Of a stretch of 39,401 bases of DNA, positions 24,471 through 33,330 are shown one piece after another (position 1 is the first letter of the stretch; every line of letters begins with the position of its first letter). The DNA is from Fimbriimonadaceae bacterium (GTDB lineage: Bacteria; Armatimonadota; Fimbriimonadia; Fimbriimonadales; Fimbriimonadaceae). Made by a program: the position numbers and the translations under genes. The stretch lies in the NCBI GenBank assembly GCA_025934835.1, contig JAICWL010000024.1:1-39401 (forward strand), read 5' to 3'. Below the pieces are notes generated by a model. It was not told where the DNA came from. It was given only the letters and a program-made list of their open reading frames with translations, and did not search any database.

Positions 24471-25067
24471 GTGATTCTGGTCATCGACAACTACGATTCG
24501 TTCACTTACAACCTCGTTCAGTATCTGGGCGAGTGCGGCGCCGAGACGCTCGTGAGGCGGAACGACGAGATCGACCTGGAAGAGATCATGCGCTTGCAAC
24601 CGAATGGCATCATGCTCTCGCCCGGCCCTTGCACGCCGCGCGAATCCGGAGTGTGCATCGACATCGTGGGCGCCTATCTGGCCCAGGGGCCGATCGCACA
24701 GATTCCGCTGTTCGGCGTGTGCCTCGGCCATCAGGCAATCGGCCAGGTCGCCGGCAGCGAGGTCGTCCGAGCGAAAAACATCATGCACGGGAAAGCGTCC
24801 ATGGTGCGCCACGATGGGAAAGGGCTGCTCGCGGGGATGCCGAACCCATTCCGGGCAATCCGATACCACTCGCTCGTCGTATCGAAAGGACAGCCGCCGG
24901 CCGGGTTTTACGTAACCGCTACAGCCGAGGACGATGGAGAAATTATGGGACTTCGGCACGAATCGCTGCCGATCGAGGGCGTACAGTTTCATCCGGAGTC
25001 GGTCATGACTGAGGAAGGATTTCTTATCGTACGGAACTTCGTGAACAGGGTGAACGGCGCCCAATGA
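24471..25067 (+). CDS. pabA: Anthranilate/aminodeoxychorismate synthase glutamine amidotransferase subunit
   Basis: 198 residues from a GTG start at 24471; family similarity begins exactly there (VILVIDNYDSFTYNLVQYLG). Class I amidotransferase motifs are SPGPCTPRESG, the nucleophile Cys84 in FGVCLGHQAIGQ and the His174/Glu176 pair in VQFHPESVMTEEG. It supplies ammonia from glutamine for either tryptophan (TrpG) or folate (PabA) synthesis. The sequence alone does not separate the two roles. No trpE or pabB partner is in the window. The stop overlaps the thioesterase start as ATGA, so the two are translationally coupled. A folate-pathway link is possible but not shown. Confidence 0.9.
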   Translation: MILVIDNYDSFTYNLVQYLGECGAETLVRRNDEIDLEEIMRLQPNGIMLSPGPCTPRESGVCIDIVGAYLAQGPIAQIPLFGVCLGHQAIGQVAGSEVVRAKNIMHGKASMVRHDGKGLLAGMPNPFRAIRYHSLVVSKGQPPAGFYVTATAEDDGEIMGLRHESLPIEGVQFHPESVMTEEGFLIVRNFVNRVNGAQ

Positions 25068-25471
25068 GCGCGTGGCAGCATCCATTCGAGATCGAGATCG
25101 TAGTGTCTCCCGATGCGATCGACGCCTTGGGGCACGTCAACAATGCCGTCTACCTTCAGTATGCGGAGTTGGCCGCACGACAGCATTCGGACGCCGAGGG
25201 CTTCACGCTCGACTGGTATCGCGAGAAGGGAGCCGCACCGGTTGTTCGCCGCCACGAGATTCAATATCTTGCGCCGGCCCATGCCGGCGAAAGGCTCGTC
25301 GTCACGACGTCCGTGGTCGGCCTTGCCGGAGTTCGCGCCCGGCGCAAGACCGAGATTCGCGGTCCTAACGGCATATGCGCCGAGGTGGACACCGATTGGG
25401 TGTGGGTCGACCTGAAAACTTCCCGGCCGGTGCGCATCCAGCCCGAAATATTAGCGAACTCTAGGAGTTGA
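25064..25471 (+). CDS. Hotdog-fold acyl-CoA thioesterase (4HBT/YbgC-like)
   Basis: 135 residues. The 4HBT signature is PDAIDALGHVNNAVYLQYAELAA, cited here as AIDALGHVNNAVYLQY with the catalytic-type Asp before the GHVNN turn. Later strands include HEIQYLAPAHAGERLVVTT and AEVDTDWVWVDLKT. This family hydrolyses acyl or aroyl thioesters in the cytoplasm. It overlaps the upstream amidotransferase by 4 nt (ATGA). Its 3' end overlaps the convergent histidine kinase by 11 nt. The substrate is unknown. Confidence 0.85.
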   Translation: MSAWQHPFEIEIVVSPDAIDALGHVNNAVYLQYAELAARQHSDAEGFTLDWYREKGAAPVVRRHEIQYLAPAHAGERLVVTTSVVGLAGVRARRKTEIRGPNGICAEVDTDWVWVDLKTSRPVRIQPEILANSRS

Positions 25472-27149
25472 CTTCCTTCGCCTGGTCGATATCGAGGTGG
25501 CTTGGGATTCGGAAGTAGAAGGTCGAGCCCACGCCCACCTCCGACTCCGCCCAGATCTTGCCCATGTGAACCTGATCGACCAAGTGTCGCACCAGGTAGA
25601 GCCCGAGGCCGGTGCCATAGATCTTCCGGTTGTCTTCGTTGTTCACGCGGTGGAATTTCTCGAACACCTTGACCAAGTGATCCTTTGGAATGCCCAGACC
25701 GTGATCTTCGACGCCGAATAGCAAGGTCTCTCCCTCGTTCCAGGCGTGAACTACCACGTCGCCGCCGTTCGGCGAGTATTTGATTGCATTGTTCAATAGG
25801 TTTGTGAACACCTGGTCGAGCTTGTCTTCGTCCGCGACGATCCTGTCGGGGAGCTTGTCGTGGACTTCCAGCAGCACTTTGTGGCGGTTCGAAGCCTGCT
25901 GTTGAACGCGCACCACTTTGTCCAGCAAACTGCCGATATCGACGCTCGTATAGTTCGGCTTGAGCGATTCGCCGGCTTCGATCCTGGCCGTGTTGAGCAG
26001 GTCGTCGATCAGTCGCTTCAGGCGGTCGCACTCATGATCGATGATCTGATGGAACTCCATCCGCTCCTCTTTCGAGAACTCGTCCTCACCCATGAGCAGA
26101 GTGCTGACGAACCCTTTGATCGCCGTGAGCGGCGTGCGGAGCTCGTGGGACGCCATCGCCACGAAGCTGGATTTCATCTTGTCGATGTTCCGCATCTCCG
26201 TGACGTCGTTTAGAATCGCTACGACTCCGAGTTCCTTGCCTTCTTCGCTGCGGACCGCAGCCGCCTGAACCTCATAGATTCGCTCGTAGCCGTGCACGTC
26301 CGCGTGAATTTCGCGCTTGGTGCCTTCCCCACCTTGCGCGGCATCGTGCAAAGTGCCATGGAAGTCGGCGTTGCGAATCTCCTCTTTGGCGCTCTTGCCG
26401 ATCGCGTTCGCATCGAGCCCGAAAATAGCTCGCGCAGTCGCGTTGATCTGACTCAGCCGGCCCTCGGGCGATACCAAAACGAGCCCGGCGCTGAGCGATT
26501 CGAACGTCTGGAGGAGCTCTTCGCGCTCCTCTACGACTTCGCGATATAGCTGCAGATTCGCGATGATCGAGCCCACATTGCGGGCCATGCGCTCCAAAAG
26601 CCGCACGTCTTCATCGTTGAAATCTTCGCCGTGGCGCTTGTTAAATGCGTGCAGGACGCCGATCGTATTGCGCTCGATGACACGGTTTTCTTCGTCGCGC
26701 TTTTCGATGACCAGCGGGACCGTAATGCCGTTCTGAACATGAAGCAGACCGAACGGGTCGCGCTGAGTACGCGGATCGTGGGTCGCGTCGTGGAAGATCA
26801 CTGCTTCGGAATCGCGAAACACCTTGCCCGAGATGCCTTGCGAGGCCCTTACGCGAAACATCTTCAGATGTTCTTCGTCGACGCCGTACGCCGGGGGAAT
26901 GCCTGCAAGCTCGCCGCGCTCCCGGTCGTAAAACATGATCACGATCTTCTCCGCCTGGAGAATCATCGCGATGCGTTGAACGAGCCTACGAAGAGTGACA
27001 TCTGCTTCGTTGATCGGCGCCACGTCGAGCGCGGACTCGGCAGCGGCTCTGGCGGGAGACGCGGGCCGGTTAAGCTCTGTCTCTAGCTGCTCGATCCTCG
27101 ACAGTGCTTCGCCGAGCCTTTTCCTTAGTTCGTCGGAATCGTCACTCAT
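25461..27149 (-). CDS. Soluble sensor histidine kinase (GAF-PAS-HisKA-HATPase)
   Basis: 562 residues from the ATG at 27149, which has GGAG five bases upstream. A short coiled coil (~5-30) is followed by a GAF domain (~45-195), a PAS domain (~215-310: ESLSAGLVLVSPEGRLSQIN) and the HisKA region with the phospho-acceptor His335 in MASHELRTPLTAIKGF. The ATPase domain has the N box NLLNNAIKYSPNGG, the G1 box DHGLGIPKDHLVKVFEKFHR and the G2 box GTGLGLYLVRHLV. There is no membrane segment, so it senses a cytoplasmic signal through GAF or PAS. No response regulator gene is adjacent, so it is an orphan kinase. It is divergent from the LON-domain gene. Confidence 0.94.
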   Translation of the reverse strand: MSDDSDELRKRLGEALSRIEQLETELNRPASPARAAAESALDVAPINEADVTLRRLVQRIAMILQAEKIVIMFYDRERGELAGIPPAYGVDEEHLKMFRVRASQGISGKVFRDSEAVIFHDATHDPRTQRDPFGLLHVQNGITVPLVIEKRDEENRVIERNTIGVLHAFNKRHGEDFNDEDVRLLERMARNVGSIIANLQLYREVVEEREELLQTFESLSAGLVLVSPEGRLSQINATARAIFGLDANAIGKSAKEEIRNADFHGTLHDAAQGGEGTKREIHADVHGYERIYEVQAAAVRSEEGKELGVVAILNDVTEMRNIDKMKSSFVAMASHELRTPLTAIKGFVSTLLMGEDEFSKEERMEFHQIIDHECDRLKRLIDDLLNTARIEAGESLKPNYTSVDIGSLLDKVVRVQQQASNRHKVLLEVHDKLPDRIVADEDKLDQVFTNLLNNAIKYSPNGGDVVVHAWNEGETLLFGVEDHGLGIPKDHLVKVFEKFHRVNNEDNRKIYGTGLGLYLVRHLVDQVHMGKIWAESEVGVGSTFYFRIPSHLDIDQAKEVNS

Positions 27150-27234
27150 CGCTCCGGCATAACCCACGGCCACGTCGTTCAATCTACCTCCGTTCGTCTT
27201 TGCCTTGCTCGTCTCCGCATACTGCTGGAACCTC

Positions 27235-27240
27235 TATAAT
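27235..27240 (+). promoter_or_regulatory. Consensus -10 (TATAAT) for the LON-domain gene
   Basis: A perfect TATAAT lies 32 nt upstream of the ATG at 27273. No good -35 is seen at the usual spacing. It is the best -10 match in the window. Confidence 0.55.
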
Positions 27241-27272
27241 CCGACTCCAATCATTAGGTTGGGCGTTCAGCG

Positions 27273-27962
27273 ATGGAGCGTTATACTGGAATCAGACCGT
27301 CAATGGAGCTTGAAGAACTCCCGCTTTTTCCGCTCAATACCGTACTCTTCCCGTACGCCTCGCTTCGGCTGCACGTTTTCGAAGAGCGTTACCGCCAACT
27401 CGTGCACGACTGTCTTAACCGAGACAGACCGTTTGGAGTGGTTCTGATCCGGTCAGGTTCCGAAATTGGCGCATCCGACCCATATATGGTTGGCACCGCC
27501 GTTCGCATTGTTCAAGTCGACACGTACGACGATGGGCGGATGGACATTCAGGTGCAAGGTGAACGGCGATTCCGCATAAGGCAGCTTGACGAATCCAAGC
27601 CTTACCTCGTCGGTTTCGTCGAGCCGGTCGTCGATTCCTCGACGGACTTCCTGGATGACAGCCAAGATGTGTTCGACCAGGCACGAGAAGAGTTCGAAGT
27701 GCTCATCCAAAGGCTATTCGCTCGGCAGGAATTCTCGGTTCAGGTCGTATTCCCGGCAGATCCGGTCGCACTATCTTTCACGATTGCGAATCTGCTTCAA
27801 ATCGAGAACCTGGACAAACAGCGGATGCTAGAAACCACCGACACGCTCGAGCGCGTGCAGGACCTGCTTCCGATTCTCGAAACTCAGCTCGGCGAAACCG
27901 CCGAGCCGAGCTATTACCGGCTCGCATCTCCCAACCTCCGGGAGTGGATCACGCCCAACTAG
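27273..27962 (+). CDS. LON substrate-binding-domain protein (stand-alone)
   Basis: 229 residues, or 219 if the ATG at 27303 is used. The second start leads directly into the domain (MELEELPLFPLNTVLFP). LON N-terminal domain motifs follow: LRLHVFEERYRQLVHDCL, RPFGVVLIRSGSEIG, VGTAVRIVQVDTYDDGRMD and VQGERRFRIRQL. A helical C-terminal half runs from SSTDFLDDSQDVFDQ. The domain is the substrate-recognition module of Lon protease, but the AAA+ and protease parts are absent. That is usual for this small family. Its stop shares CTAG (27959-27962) with the convergent gene's stop. Confidence 0.85.
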   Translation: MERYTGIRPSMELEELPLFPLNTVLFPYASLRLHVFEERYRQLVHDCLNRDRPFGVVLIRSGSEIGASDPYMVGTAVRIVQVDTYDDGRMDIQVQGERRFRIRQLDESKPYLVGFVEPVVDSSTDFLDDSQDVFDQAREEFEVLIQRLFARQEFSVQVVFPADPVALSFTIANLLQIENLDKQRMLETTDTLERVQDLLPILETQLGETAEPSYYRLASPNLREWITPN

Positions 27963-28555
27963 GACGCTTTCGCGGCAAGCTTGACCATCAGGTCATATGC
28001 GAGGTCATCGAGGAACACCACTCGGATGAAGAACTTCTCTTTCTGCTCGTCGGTCATCTGATCCGGCTTCGCCGAGGGGTCGATGTCCTTCGGGTTCAGC
28101 GAATTCGCCATGACCTTCTTTTGACCAATGTCCAGGGTCTTGTCGACGACAGCGTATACATCGTCTTCAATCGTTCCCCGCATGAGCTGTCGCTGGATAC
28201 TCAAAGCGCGGTTGGTCTTGACGATCTTTTCGATGAGATCGCGAGGCGGGTAAACGCCATGGTCGATGGCGTCGTCGTAAGCCTTTTGAACTTCCACATC
28301 CAGCTTTGCGAGCGTATCGTCCTCGACCTTTAGCGTTTCTCGCTCTTTCTGGCGGGCCTTCTCCAATGCGAGAAGGATGGCGTTGTATTGGTCCTTTTTC
28401 ATCGCGATCGGCATGATCTCGCTGAGCAGGTTCACCTGCCAGATCAATCGCTGTGTATTCAGGCTCTTTTGCTGGATTTCGTTGGGCGCTTGTGCCATGG
28501 CGACCCCGCCGATGCCTGCAAGAGCACAAGCGCAAATGAGTAGGTATTTAATCAT
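27959..28555 (-). CDS. Small exported helical protein, function unknown
   Basis: 198 residues from the ATG at 28555. The signal peptide is MIKYLLICACALAGIGGVAMA, with likely cleavage after VAMA. The rest is Lys/Asp/Glu-rich and helical, with heptad-like stretches (ILLALEKARQKERETLKVED, LDVEVQKAYDDAIDHG, IVKTNRALSIQRQLMRG). I recognise no domain. The start overlaps the stop of the upstream membrane-protein gene as ATGA, so the two are coupled and probably work together at the envelope. Its 3' end shares CTAG with the LON-domain gene. Confidence 0.75.
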   Translation of the reverse strand: MIKYLLICACALAGIGGVAMAQAPNEIQQKSLNTQRLIWQVNLLSEIMPIAMKKDQYNAILLALEKARQKERETLKVEDDTLAKLDVEVQKAYDDAIDHGVYPPRDLIEKIVKTNRALSIQRQLMRGTIEDDVYAVVDKTLDIGQKKVMANSLNPKDIDPSAKPDQMTDEQKEKFFIRVVFLDDLAYDLMVKLAAKAS

Positions 28556-28914
28556 CGATTCGATTCCTGATGAGTTGACGCGGAGCCACTGCCGCCTGTT
28601 ACCCCGGTTCCTAACGAGATAAGCATCGCCGTTGCCATAGTTTGCAGATGTACGAACACCAGCCCGACGAGCGTTATTTCCAGCCAGCCGACCACGGTGA
28701 GGCTTCCCGAACCGTAGCCACCCGTCGAGAAAACCGCCCAAAGCCCGATAAACAGCGTCGCGACCGCCCCGATAAGATAGGCGCTCGCCCTTAAACCAAG
28801 TGCGGCGCGTCCCATGCTGCCGAGCGACGCCCGAATCGCATTCGAGCGCCGCATTTGCGCAGCGCCGTAGGCGATCCAGAGCAGGAATGAAACGGCCGCT
28901 TGACTCCAGAACAC
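28552..28914 (-). CDS. Small integral membrane protein, function unknown
   Basis: About 120 residues. Three hydrophobic segments are visible: QAAVSFLLWIAYGAAQM, AYLIGAVATLFIGLWAVFS and VVGWLEITLVGLVFVHLQTM. The start is uncertain. No ATG is available and I use a GTG at 28914 without a clear Shine-Dalgarno sequence; the open frame continues upstream. The stop overlaps the following exported-protein gene by 4 nt. Only 27 nt separate this start from the divergent PfkB kinase. The coupling to a gene for an exported helical protein suggests a two-component envelope module of unknown purpose. Confidence 0.6.
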   Translation of the reverse strand: MFWSQAAVSFLLWIAYGAAQMRRSNAIRASLGSMGRAALGLRASAYLIGAVATLFIGLWAVFSTGGYGSGSLTVVGWLEITLVGLVFVHLQTMATAMLISLGTGVTGGSGSASTHQESNR

Positions 28915-28941
28915 TGCGAGGATCGTACCCAGTTGGCTAAG

Positions 28942-29859
28942 ATGGGCTTCTTGATCGTCGTATTCGGAACCGTATGCCTGGATCGGATCCGCAGAGTGCC
29001 CGGATTGCCGCGGGCCGGCGGATACGTGGAGGTTGAAAGCGAGGTCACCCTGCTCGGAGGTGAGGCAGCGAATACCGCACTCGCTCTCACTTCGTGGGGC
29101 GAGGACGTCATTCTGGCCGGCAACAGCCTGGGTTCCGGTGCGGATGGCCAGTTGCTCCGCGGGATGCTCGAGCGGAGCGGTCTCCGAGCGGTGGGCTTGT
29201 CCGCCGAATCACGCGGGGACGCGCCGGTGTGCGACATTTACATCACGCCGGACGGCGAGCGCACGATGTTCGGACGCGGGTTCTCCACGATGCAGCTCGA
29301 CGTTGACCTGTCTGGTCTTCCCTTGTCGCCCGGGGAGTGGTTCACCGCAGAGCCGAACATGGGCGCGATTGCTCGGGAGGCGGCGAGGCGCGCGGTCGCC
29401 GCGGGAATGAACATCTACTTGATGGATTTCTTCCACAAAGACGATCCGATCGCCCCCGGCTCGTACTGGCAGTCCAGCACCGATTGGGTTGGCGAGCGCG
29501 GTAATGAAAGCGCCAACTTGGCTTGGGCGACCGAGTGGGCGCGCGAGCGAGGATGCTTTACCATCGTCACGGACGGCTCGAACGGCCTTGTGGCCGCATC
29601 GTCCGGAGCTTCGGCGAGGAGCTACCCGCCCTACCCGGCGCCAAACGTCGTTGACACGACTGGAGCAGGAGACGCGTTTCGTGCCGGAATGATCTACGGC
29701 CTATCGCACGGTTGGCCGGAATCGCGCGCGCTCTGCTTCGCAGCGGCCGCCGGCTGCCTTAGCTGCGCGTCCCTCGGAGGCAGTTCGCGGGTTCCGAGCG
29801 TCGCGGAGATCCGGGTGCTGGTCGACGGGCACCCAGATATCACCGCCGAGTACGCGTGA
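28942..29859 (+). CDS. PfkB family carbohydrate kinase
   Basis: 305 residues from the ATG at 28942, where similarity begins (MGFLIVVFGTVCLDRI). PfkB motifs are LGGEAANTALALTSWGEDV, GNSLGSGADGQLLRGML and the anion-hole/catalytic motif VVDTTGAGDAFRAGMIYG with base Asp244. The family phosphorylates sugars or nucleosides; I cannot choose between ribose-, fructose- or nucleoside-type substrates. The C-terminus overlaps the convergent L,D-transpeptidase gene by 20 nt. Confidence 0.88.
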   Translation: MGFLIVVFGTVCLDRIRRVPGLPRAGGYVEVESEVTLLGGEAANTALALTSWGEDVILAGNSLGSGADGQLLRGMLERSGLRAVGLSAESRGDAPVCDIYITPDGERTMFGRGFSTMQLDVDLSGLPLSPGEWFTAEPNMGAIAREAARRAVAAGMNIYLMDFFHKDDPIAPGSYWQSSTDWVGERGNESANLAWATEWARERGCFTIVTDGSNGLVAASSGASARSYPPYPAPNVVDTTGAGDAFRAGMIYGLSHGWPESRALCFAAAAGCLSCASLGGSSRVPSVAEIRVLVDGHPDITAEYA

Positions 29860-30490
29860 CGGCGACCGGCGTCCCCGGCACTATCCAATTGTAAAACCAC
29901 TCAGCATAGCTGGGGATCGTATCGACCGGCAGCCGGATGCATCCGTGCGAACCCACGTTGTCGTCGAACAGAACCGAGCCGTGGATAAAGATGTTGCCCA
30001 CCAGATGCACGCTGAACGGCATCGGGGAGTTGTAGAGCGTGCTCCAGTGCATCTTCTCCTTGGCGCCGGCTCGATAGCGTCCCGTCGGGGTGGGCTTGCC
30101 AACTCGGCCAGGGCTGACCGGACAGTGCATCACCATCAGATTCCCCTGATAGGCCCACAGCTCCTTCGAACCTAGATCGATGTGAACGCGCTTGGCCGAA
30201 TTCTTGCCGACCACGACGGCCGTGCTGCCGGGCAGCGTCACCTTCGCAACCGACCCGTCGTAACGCACTCTTGCGCCCCAGGCGCGCAGCTTGTCGAGCG
30301 AGACGAGGCTCGTGCCGTCCGGAAGCGTTGGGAGCGAGGCCCCGAGTGGCCACCCGTTCACCTTTGTGAGCCCTAGAACCTCATCGCGCGAAACGCTCCA
30401 GCCGAGAGCGGCCGCCGTTTCCCGGACGGGCAGGTAGAGCTCGGCGGGCCGATCCGCGAACGAGACCCCTTCTATAGTGACCAACAACAC
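29840..30490 (-). CDS. L,D-transpeptidase (YkuD) with N-terminal copper-amine-oxidase-like repeats
   Basis: About 216 residues from a GTG at 30490; two adjacent TTG codons are alternatives. The first ~90 residues form β-strand repeats like the copper amine oxidase N-terminal domain (VTIEGVSFADRPAELYLPVR, then TSLVSLDKLRAWGARVRYDG). The YkuD domain follows (RVHIDLGSKELWAYQGNLMV, GKPTPTGRYRAG, GNIFIHGSVLF). Its active site is SHGCIRLPVDTI, with the catalytic Cys. Such enzymes make 3-3 cross-links in peptidoglycan or attach proteins to it. No signal peptide is visible with this start, which is odd for an envelope enzyme. The true start may differ. Confidence 0.85.
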   Translation of the reverse strand: MLLVTIEGVSFADRPAELYLPVRETAAALGWSVSRDEVLGLTKVNGWPLGASLPTLPDGTSLVSLDKLRAWGARVRYDGSVAKVTLPGSTAVVVGKNSAKRVHIDLGSKELWAYQGNLMVMHCPVSPGRVGKPTPTGRYRAGAKEKMHWSTLYNSPMPFSVHLVGNIFIHGSVLFDDNVGSHGCIRLPVDTIPSYAEWFYNWIVPGTPVAVTRTRR

Positions 30491-30568
30491 CGTAATTCTA
30501 CTGGCCCTGGAACGCGTTGGTACGGCGCTAGTCCTAGAACAGGCGGAATCGTGGCGGGGAGAAACAAA

Positions 30569-30904
30569 ATGACCGAAAGCGGGCAAGAGAGGAAGGAACC
30601 ATTCGAGCTGTCTCACAAGGATCCAGCGGAGCTGCAGGGAGCCGATACGATCGACGATCATGAGAGGCACTCCGAGAAGAGACCGGGAGCCAAAGGGACA
30701 GATTCCGATAAGTCCTCGAGCGGCATGGCCGGCGAGGATAGCATCGCGACCACGAGCGATGGGGGCTTGGCCATCGACGGCGGCAAGCTTTCAGGAAATC
30801 AGGACGATTTCGAACATGAACTCGAACATGGCGTGAAGACGACACCGGGCGCCGACCCGGATAACCGGGTCGAACCGCCGAACGACCGCGACCTCAGGAT
30901 GTAG
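30569..30904 (+). CDS. Small acidic, probably disordered protein
   Basis: 111 residues from the ATG at 30569, with GGGGAG seven bases before the start codon. The composition is very rich in Asp, Glu, Lys, Ser and Gly, with almost no hydrophobic clusters (e.g. [20 protein letters not shown]). It has no signal peptide or membrane segment and probably no stable fold. I do not recognise a family. A stress-related hydrophilic protein is possible. The clear ribosome site and an open frame ending in an 11-nt overlap with the convergent UDP-sugar enzyme gene support it as real. Confidence 0.65.
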   Translation: MTESGQERKEPFELSHKDPAELQGADTIDDHERHSEKRPGAKGTDSDKSSSGMAGEDSIATTSDGGLAIDGGKLSGNQDDFEHELEHGVKTTPGADPDNRVEPPNDRDLRM

Positions 30905-31832
30905 CCAGTCTTGCCCGGAAATGCTCGATCGTGATGGCCAGCCCTTCGCGCAAGCCGGTAGTTGGATGCCATTCGAGAATCGTGTTCGCACGGGTCAGGT
31001 CCGGCTTACGCTGCTTCGGGTCGTCTCCCAGCGGTGGCAGAATTTCGATGGTGCTGCTCGAACCCGTGAGCTCGATGATCAGTTTGGCGAAGTCCAGAAT
31101 GGTTAGCTCGTCTGTGTTGCCGATGTTCACCGGCTCGGCGTAGTCCGACATCGCGAGCCGATACGCGCCGTCGACGATATCCTTGTAGAACCCAAATGAG
31201 CGAGTTTGGGATCCGTCTCCATATACGGTCAGCGGTTCTCCCAACAGGGCCTGCTTCACGAAGTTCGGAACAACGCGGCCATCGTCCAGCCTCATTCTGG
31301 GGCCGTAGGTATTGAAGAAACGCACGATGCGCGTCTGCAGCCCGTGGAAGTTTCGGTAGGCCATCGTCATCGCCTCGCCGTAGCGCTTTGCCTCATCGTA
31401 GACCGCCCTCGGGCCTATGGGATTGACGTTTCCCCAATAGGTCTCGGGCTGCGGATGAACCAGCGGATCGCCGTAAACCTCGCTCGTCGATGCGAGCATG
31501 AACCTCGCCCCTTTGGCCTTGGCAAGCCCGAGAGCCTTGTGCGTTCCAAGCGCGCCCACTTTGAGCACCGGTATCGGGAATCGGAGGAAGTCGACCGGGC
31601 TGGCAGGACTGGCGAAATGGAAAACGAAATCGACCGGGCCTTCGACGAACAGGAATTCGGTGACGTCCTGCTTGATGAACTTGACGCGAGAGTTTCCCGC
31701 CAAGTGCGCCAGGTTGTCCGTCGAGCCGGTGATGAGATTGTCGATGATGACAGCCTCATGGCCATTCGAGAGAAGCAGATCGACGAGGTGAGAGCCGAGG
31801 AACCCTGCCCCACCGGTCACGACTGCGCGCAT
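30894..31832 (-). CDS. NAD-dependent UDP-glucuronate decarboxylase-like SDR enzyme
   Basis: 312 residues. The Rossmann motif is [18 protein letters not shown]. Extended-SDR active-site residues are visible: Thr116 and Glu118 in [12 protein letters not shown], and Tyr145 and Lys149 in [15 protein letters not shown]. The sequences [33 protein letters not shown] and [19 protein letters not shown] match the UXS branch, which converts UDP-glucuronate to UDP-xylose, better than GalE or RmlB. The product would feed cell-surface polysaccharide synthesis. A TAATCT box lies 6 nt before the ATG. The 3' end overlaps the small acidic protein gene. Confidence 0.88.
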   Translation of the reverse strand: MRAVVTGGAGFLGSHLVDLLLSNGHEAVIIDNLITGSTDNLAHLAGNSRVKFIKQDVTEFLFVEGPVDFVFHFASPASPVDFLRFPIPVLKVGALGTHKALGLAKAKGARFMLASTSEVYGDPLVHPQPETYWGNVNPIGPRAVYDEAKRYGEAMTMAYRNFHGLQTRIVRFFNTYGPRMRLDDGRVVPNFVKQALLGEPLTVYGDGSQTRSFGFYKDIVDGAYRLAMSDYAEPVNIGNTDELTILDFAKLIIELTGSSSTIEILPPLGDDPKQRKPDLTRANTILEWHPTTGLREGLAITIEHFRARLATS

Positions 31833-31872
31833 TCGGCCAGATTATCTGAATTCGTAGCTGCGGTTTTTGGGG

Positions 31873-31905
31873 GATGAGAGAGTCGGCAGTTCCGACCCTC
31901 TCATC
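31873..31905 (-). terminator. Stable hairpin downstream of ahcY (no T-run)
   Basis: GATGAGAG-a-GTCGG (31873-31886) pairs with CCGAC-c-CTCTCATC (31892-31905): 13 pairs, one mismatch, 5-nt loop. It begins 10 nt after the ahcY stop on the minus strand. C and A residues follow instead of T. It probably marks the 3' end of the ahcY transcript. Confidence 0.5.
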
Positions 31906-31914
31906 ACGGCAAGT

Positions 31915-33330
31915 TCAGTATCGATAATGGCTCGGCTTGTACGGGCCGTCGACGGGCACGCCAATATATGCGGCTTGCTCCGGGCTCAGCTCCGTGAGCT
32001 TCACGTCCAGGTTTGCAAGCTGCAGCCTCGCTACCCATTCGTCCAGGTGCTTTGGCAGCACATACACACCGGGCGGGTACTTGCCCTGATTGCCCCACAG
32101 CTCGATTTGCGCCAGCACTTGGTTTGCGAAGCTCGAACTCATCACAAAGGACGGATGCCCTGTAGCGCAGCCGAGATTCACGAGCCGTCCTTTGGCCAAG
32201 AGGATGATCCGCTTGCCGTCCGGAAAGATCACGTGATCGACCTGCGGCTTGATCTCCTCCCATTTGTACGCGGCAAGCGAGGCCACGTCGATTTCGCTAT
32301 CGAAATGGCCGATATTGCAGACGATCGCCTCGTTTTTCATTCGGGCCATGTGGTCGTGAGTGATTACTCCCTTGTTTCCGGTAGCCGTTACGAAAATGTC
32401 CGCGATCGCCGCGGCGTCGTCCATGGTCACCACCCGGTAGCCTTCCATCGCCGCCTGAAGCGCGCAAATGGGATCGATTTCGGTGACCCAGACTTGGGCC
32501 TTGAGCGCCGAAAGTGCCTGGGCGCAGCCCTTTCCCACATCGCCATAGCCACAAACGACCGCGATTTTCCCAGCGATCATCACGTCGGTCGCCCTCTTGA
32601 TGCCGTCCAAGAGGCTTTCCCGACAGCCGTAGAGGTTATCGAACTTCGACTTTGTAACGGAGTCGTTGACGTTGAACGCCGGGAACGGCAGCCGGCCGTC
32701 TCGATGCAGCTCATATAGCCGGTGTACTCCGGTGGTGGTTTCCTCGCTGACGCCCTTGATGGAATCACGGACACGCCGGTAGTAGCCAGGCTTCGCATCG
32801 AGCCGTTTCGCGATCGACGCGAAGAGAGCCTGCTCCTCCTCGTTCGAAGGGTTGGCGATCACACTTCTATCCTCCTCGGCGCGGCTGCCGAGCAGCACCA
32901 GCAAAGTGGCGTCGCCACCGTCGTCGAGGATCATGTTGGGCACGGTGTCTCCGGGCCACTCTAGAATTCGGTGCGTGAACTCCCAGTAGTCGTCCAAGCT
33001 CTCGGCCTTGTACGCGAACACAGGAGTGCCTCCCGCTGCGATTGCGGCAGCCGCATGATCTTGCGTGCTGAAGATGTTGCAGCTCGCCCAGCGCACTTCG
33101 GCGCCCAACGCTTCCAGCGTTTCGATCAGAACCGCGGTTTGGATCGTCATGTGCAGCGACCCGGCGATTCGCGCACCGCGAAGCGGTTTTTCTTGGGCCC
33201 GGGCCTTTCTGATGGCCATCAGCCCGGCCATTTCGCCTTCGGCGATCTCGATCTCACGACGCCCCCAATCGGCCAGGCCGATGTCCGCGACGCGGTAGTC
33301 GGATTTGAGAGTTGAAACCGTTGTGCTCAT
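31915..33330 (-). CDS. ahcY: Adenosylhomocysteinase (S-adenosyl-L-homocysteine hydrolase)
   Basis: 471 residues from the ATG at 33330, preceded by AGGAG at 5-nt spacing; the GTG two codons upstream would overlap that site. Motifs include [47 protein letters not shown], the NAD-binding [34 protein letters not shown] and the C-terminal [10 protein letters not shown]. The enzyme reversibly hydrolyses S-adenosylhomocysteine to homocysteine and adenosine, removing the inhibitory product of SAM-dependent methylation. It lies directly downstream of an SAH riboswitch, which should raise expression when SAH accumulates. Its neighbours are not part of the cycle. Confidence 0.97.
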   Translation of the reverse strand: MSTTVSTLKSDYRVADIGLADWGRREIEIAEGEMAGLMAIRKARAQEKPLRGARIAGSLHMTIQTAVLIETLEALGAEVRWASCNIFSTQDHAAAAIAAGGTPVFAYKAESLDDYWEFTHRILEWPGDTVPNMILDDGGDATLLVLLGSRAEEDRSVIANPSNEEEQALFASIAKRLDAKPGYYRRVRDSIKGVSEETTTGVHRLYELHRDGRLPFPAFNVNDSVTKSKFDNLYGCRESLLDGIKRATDVMIAGKIAVVCGYGDVGKGCAQALSALKAQVWVTEIDPICALQAAMEGYRVVTMDDAAAIADIFVTATGNKGVITHDHMARMKNEAIVCNIGHFDSEIDVASLAAYKWEEIKPQVDHVIFPDGKRIILLAKGRLVNLGCATGHPSFVMSSSFANQVLAQIELWGNQGKYPPGVYVLPKHLDEWVARLQLANLDVKLTELSPEQAAYIGVPVDGPYKPSHYRY

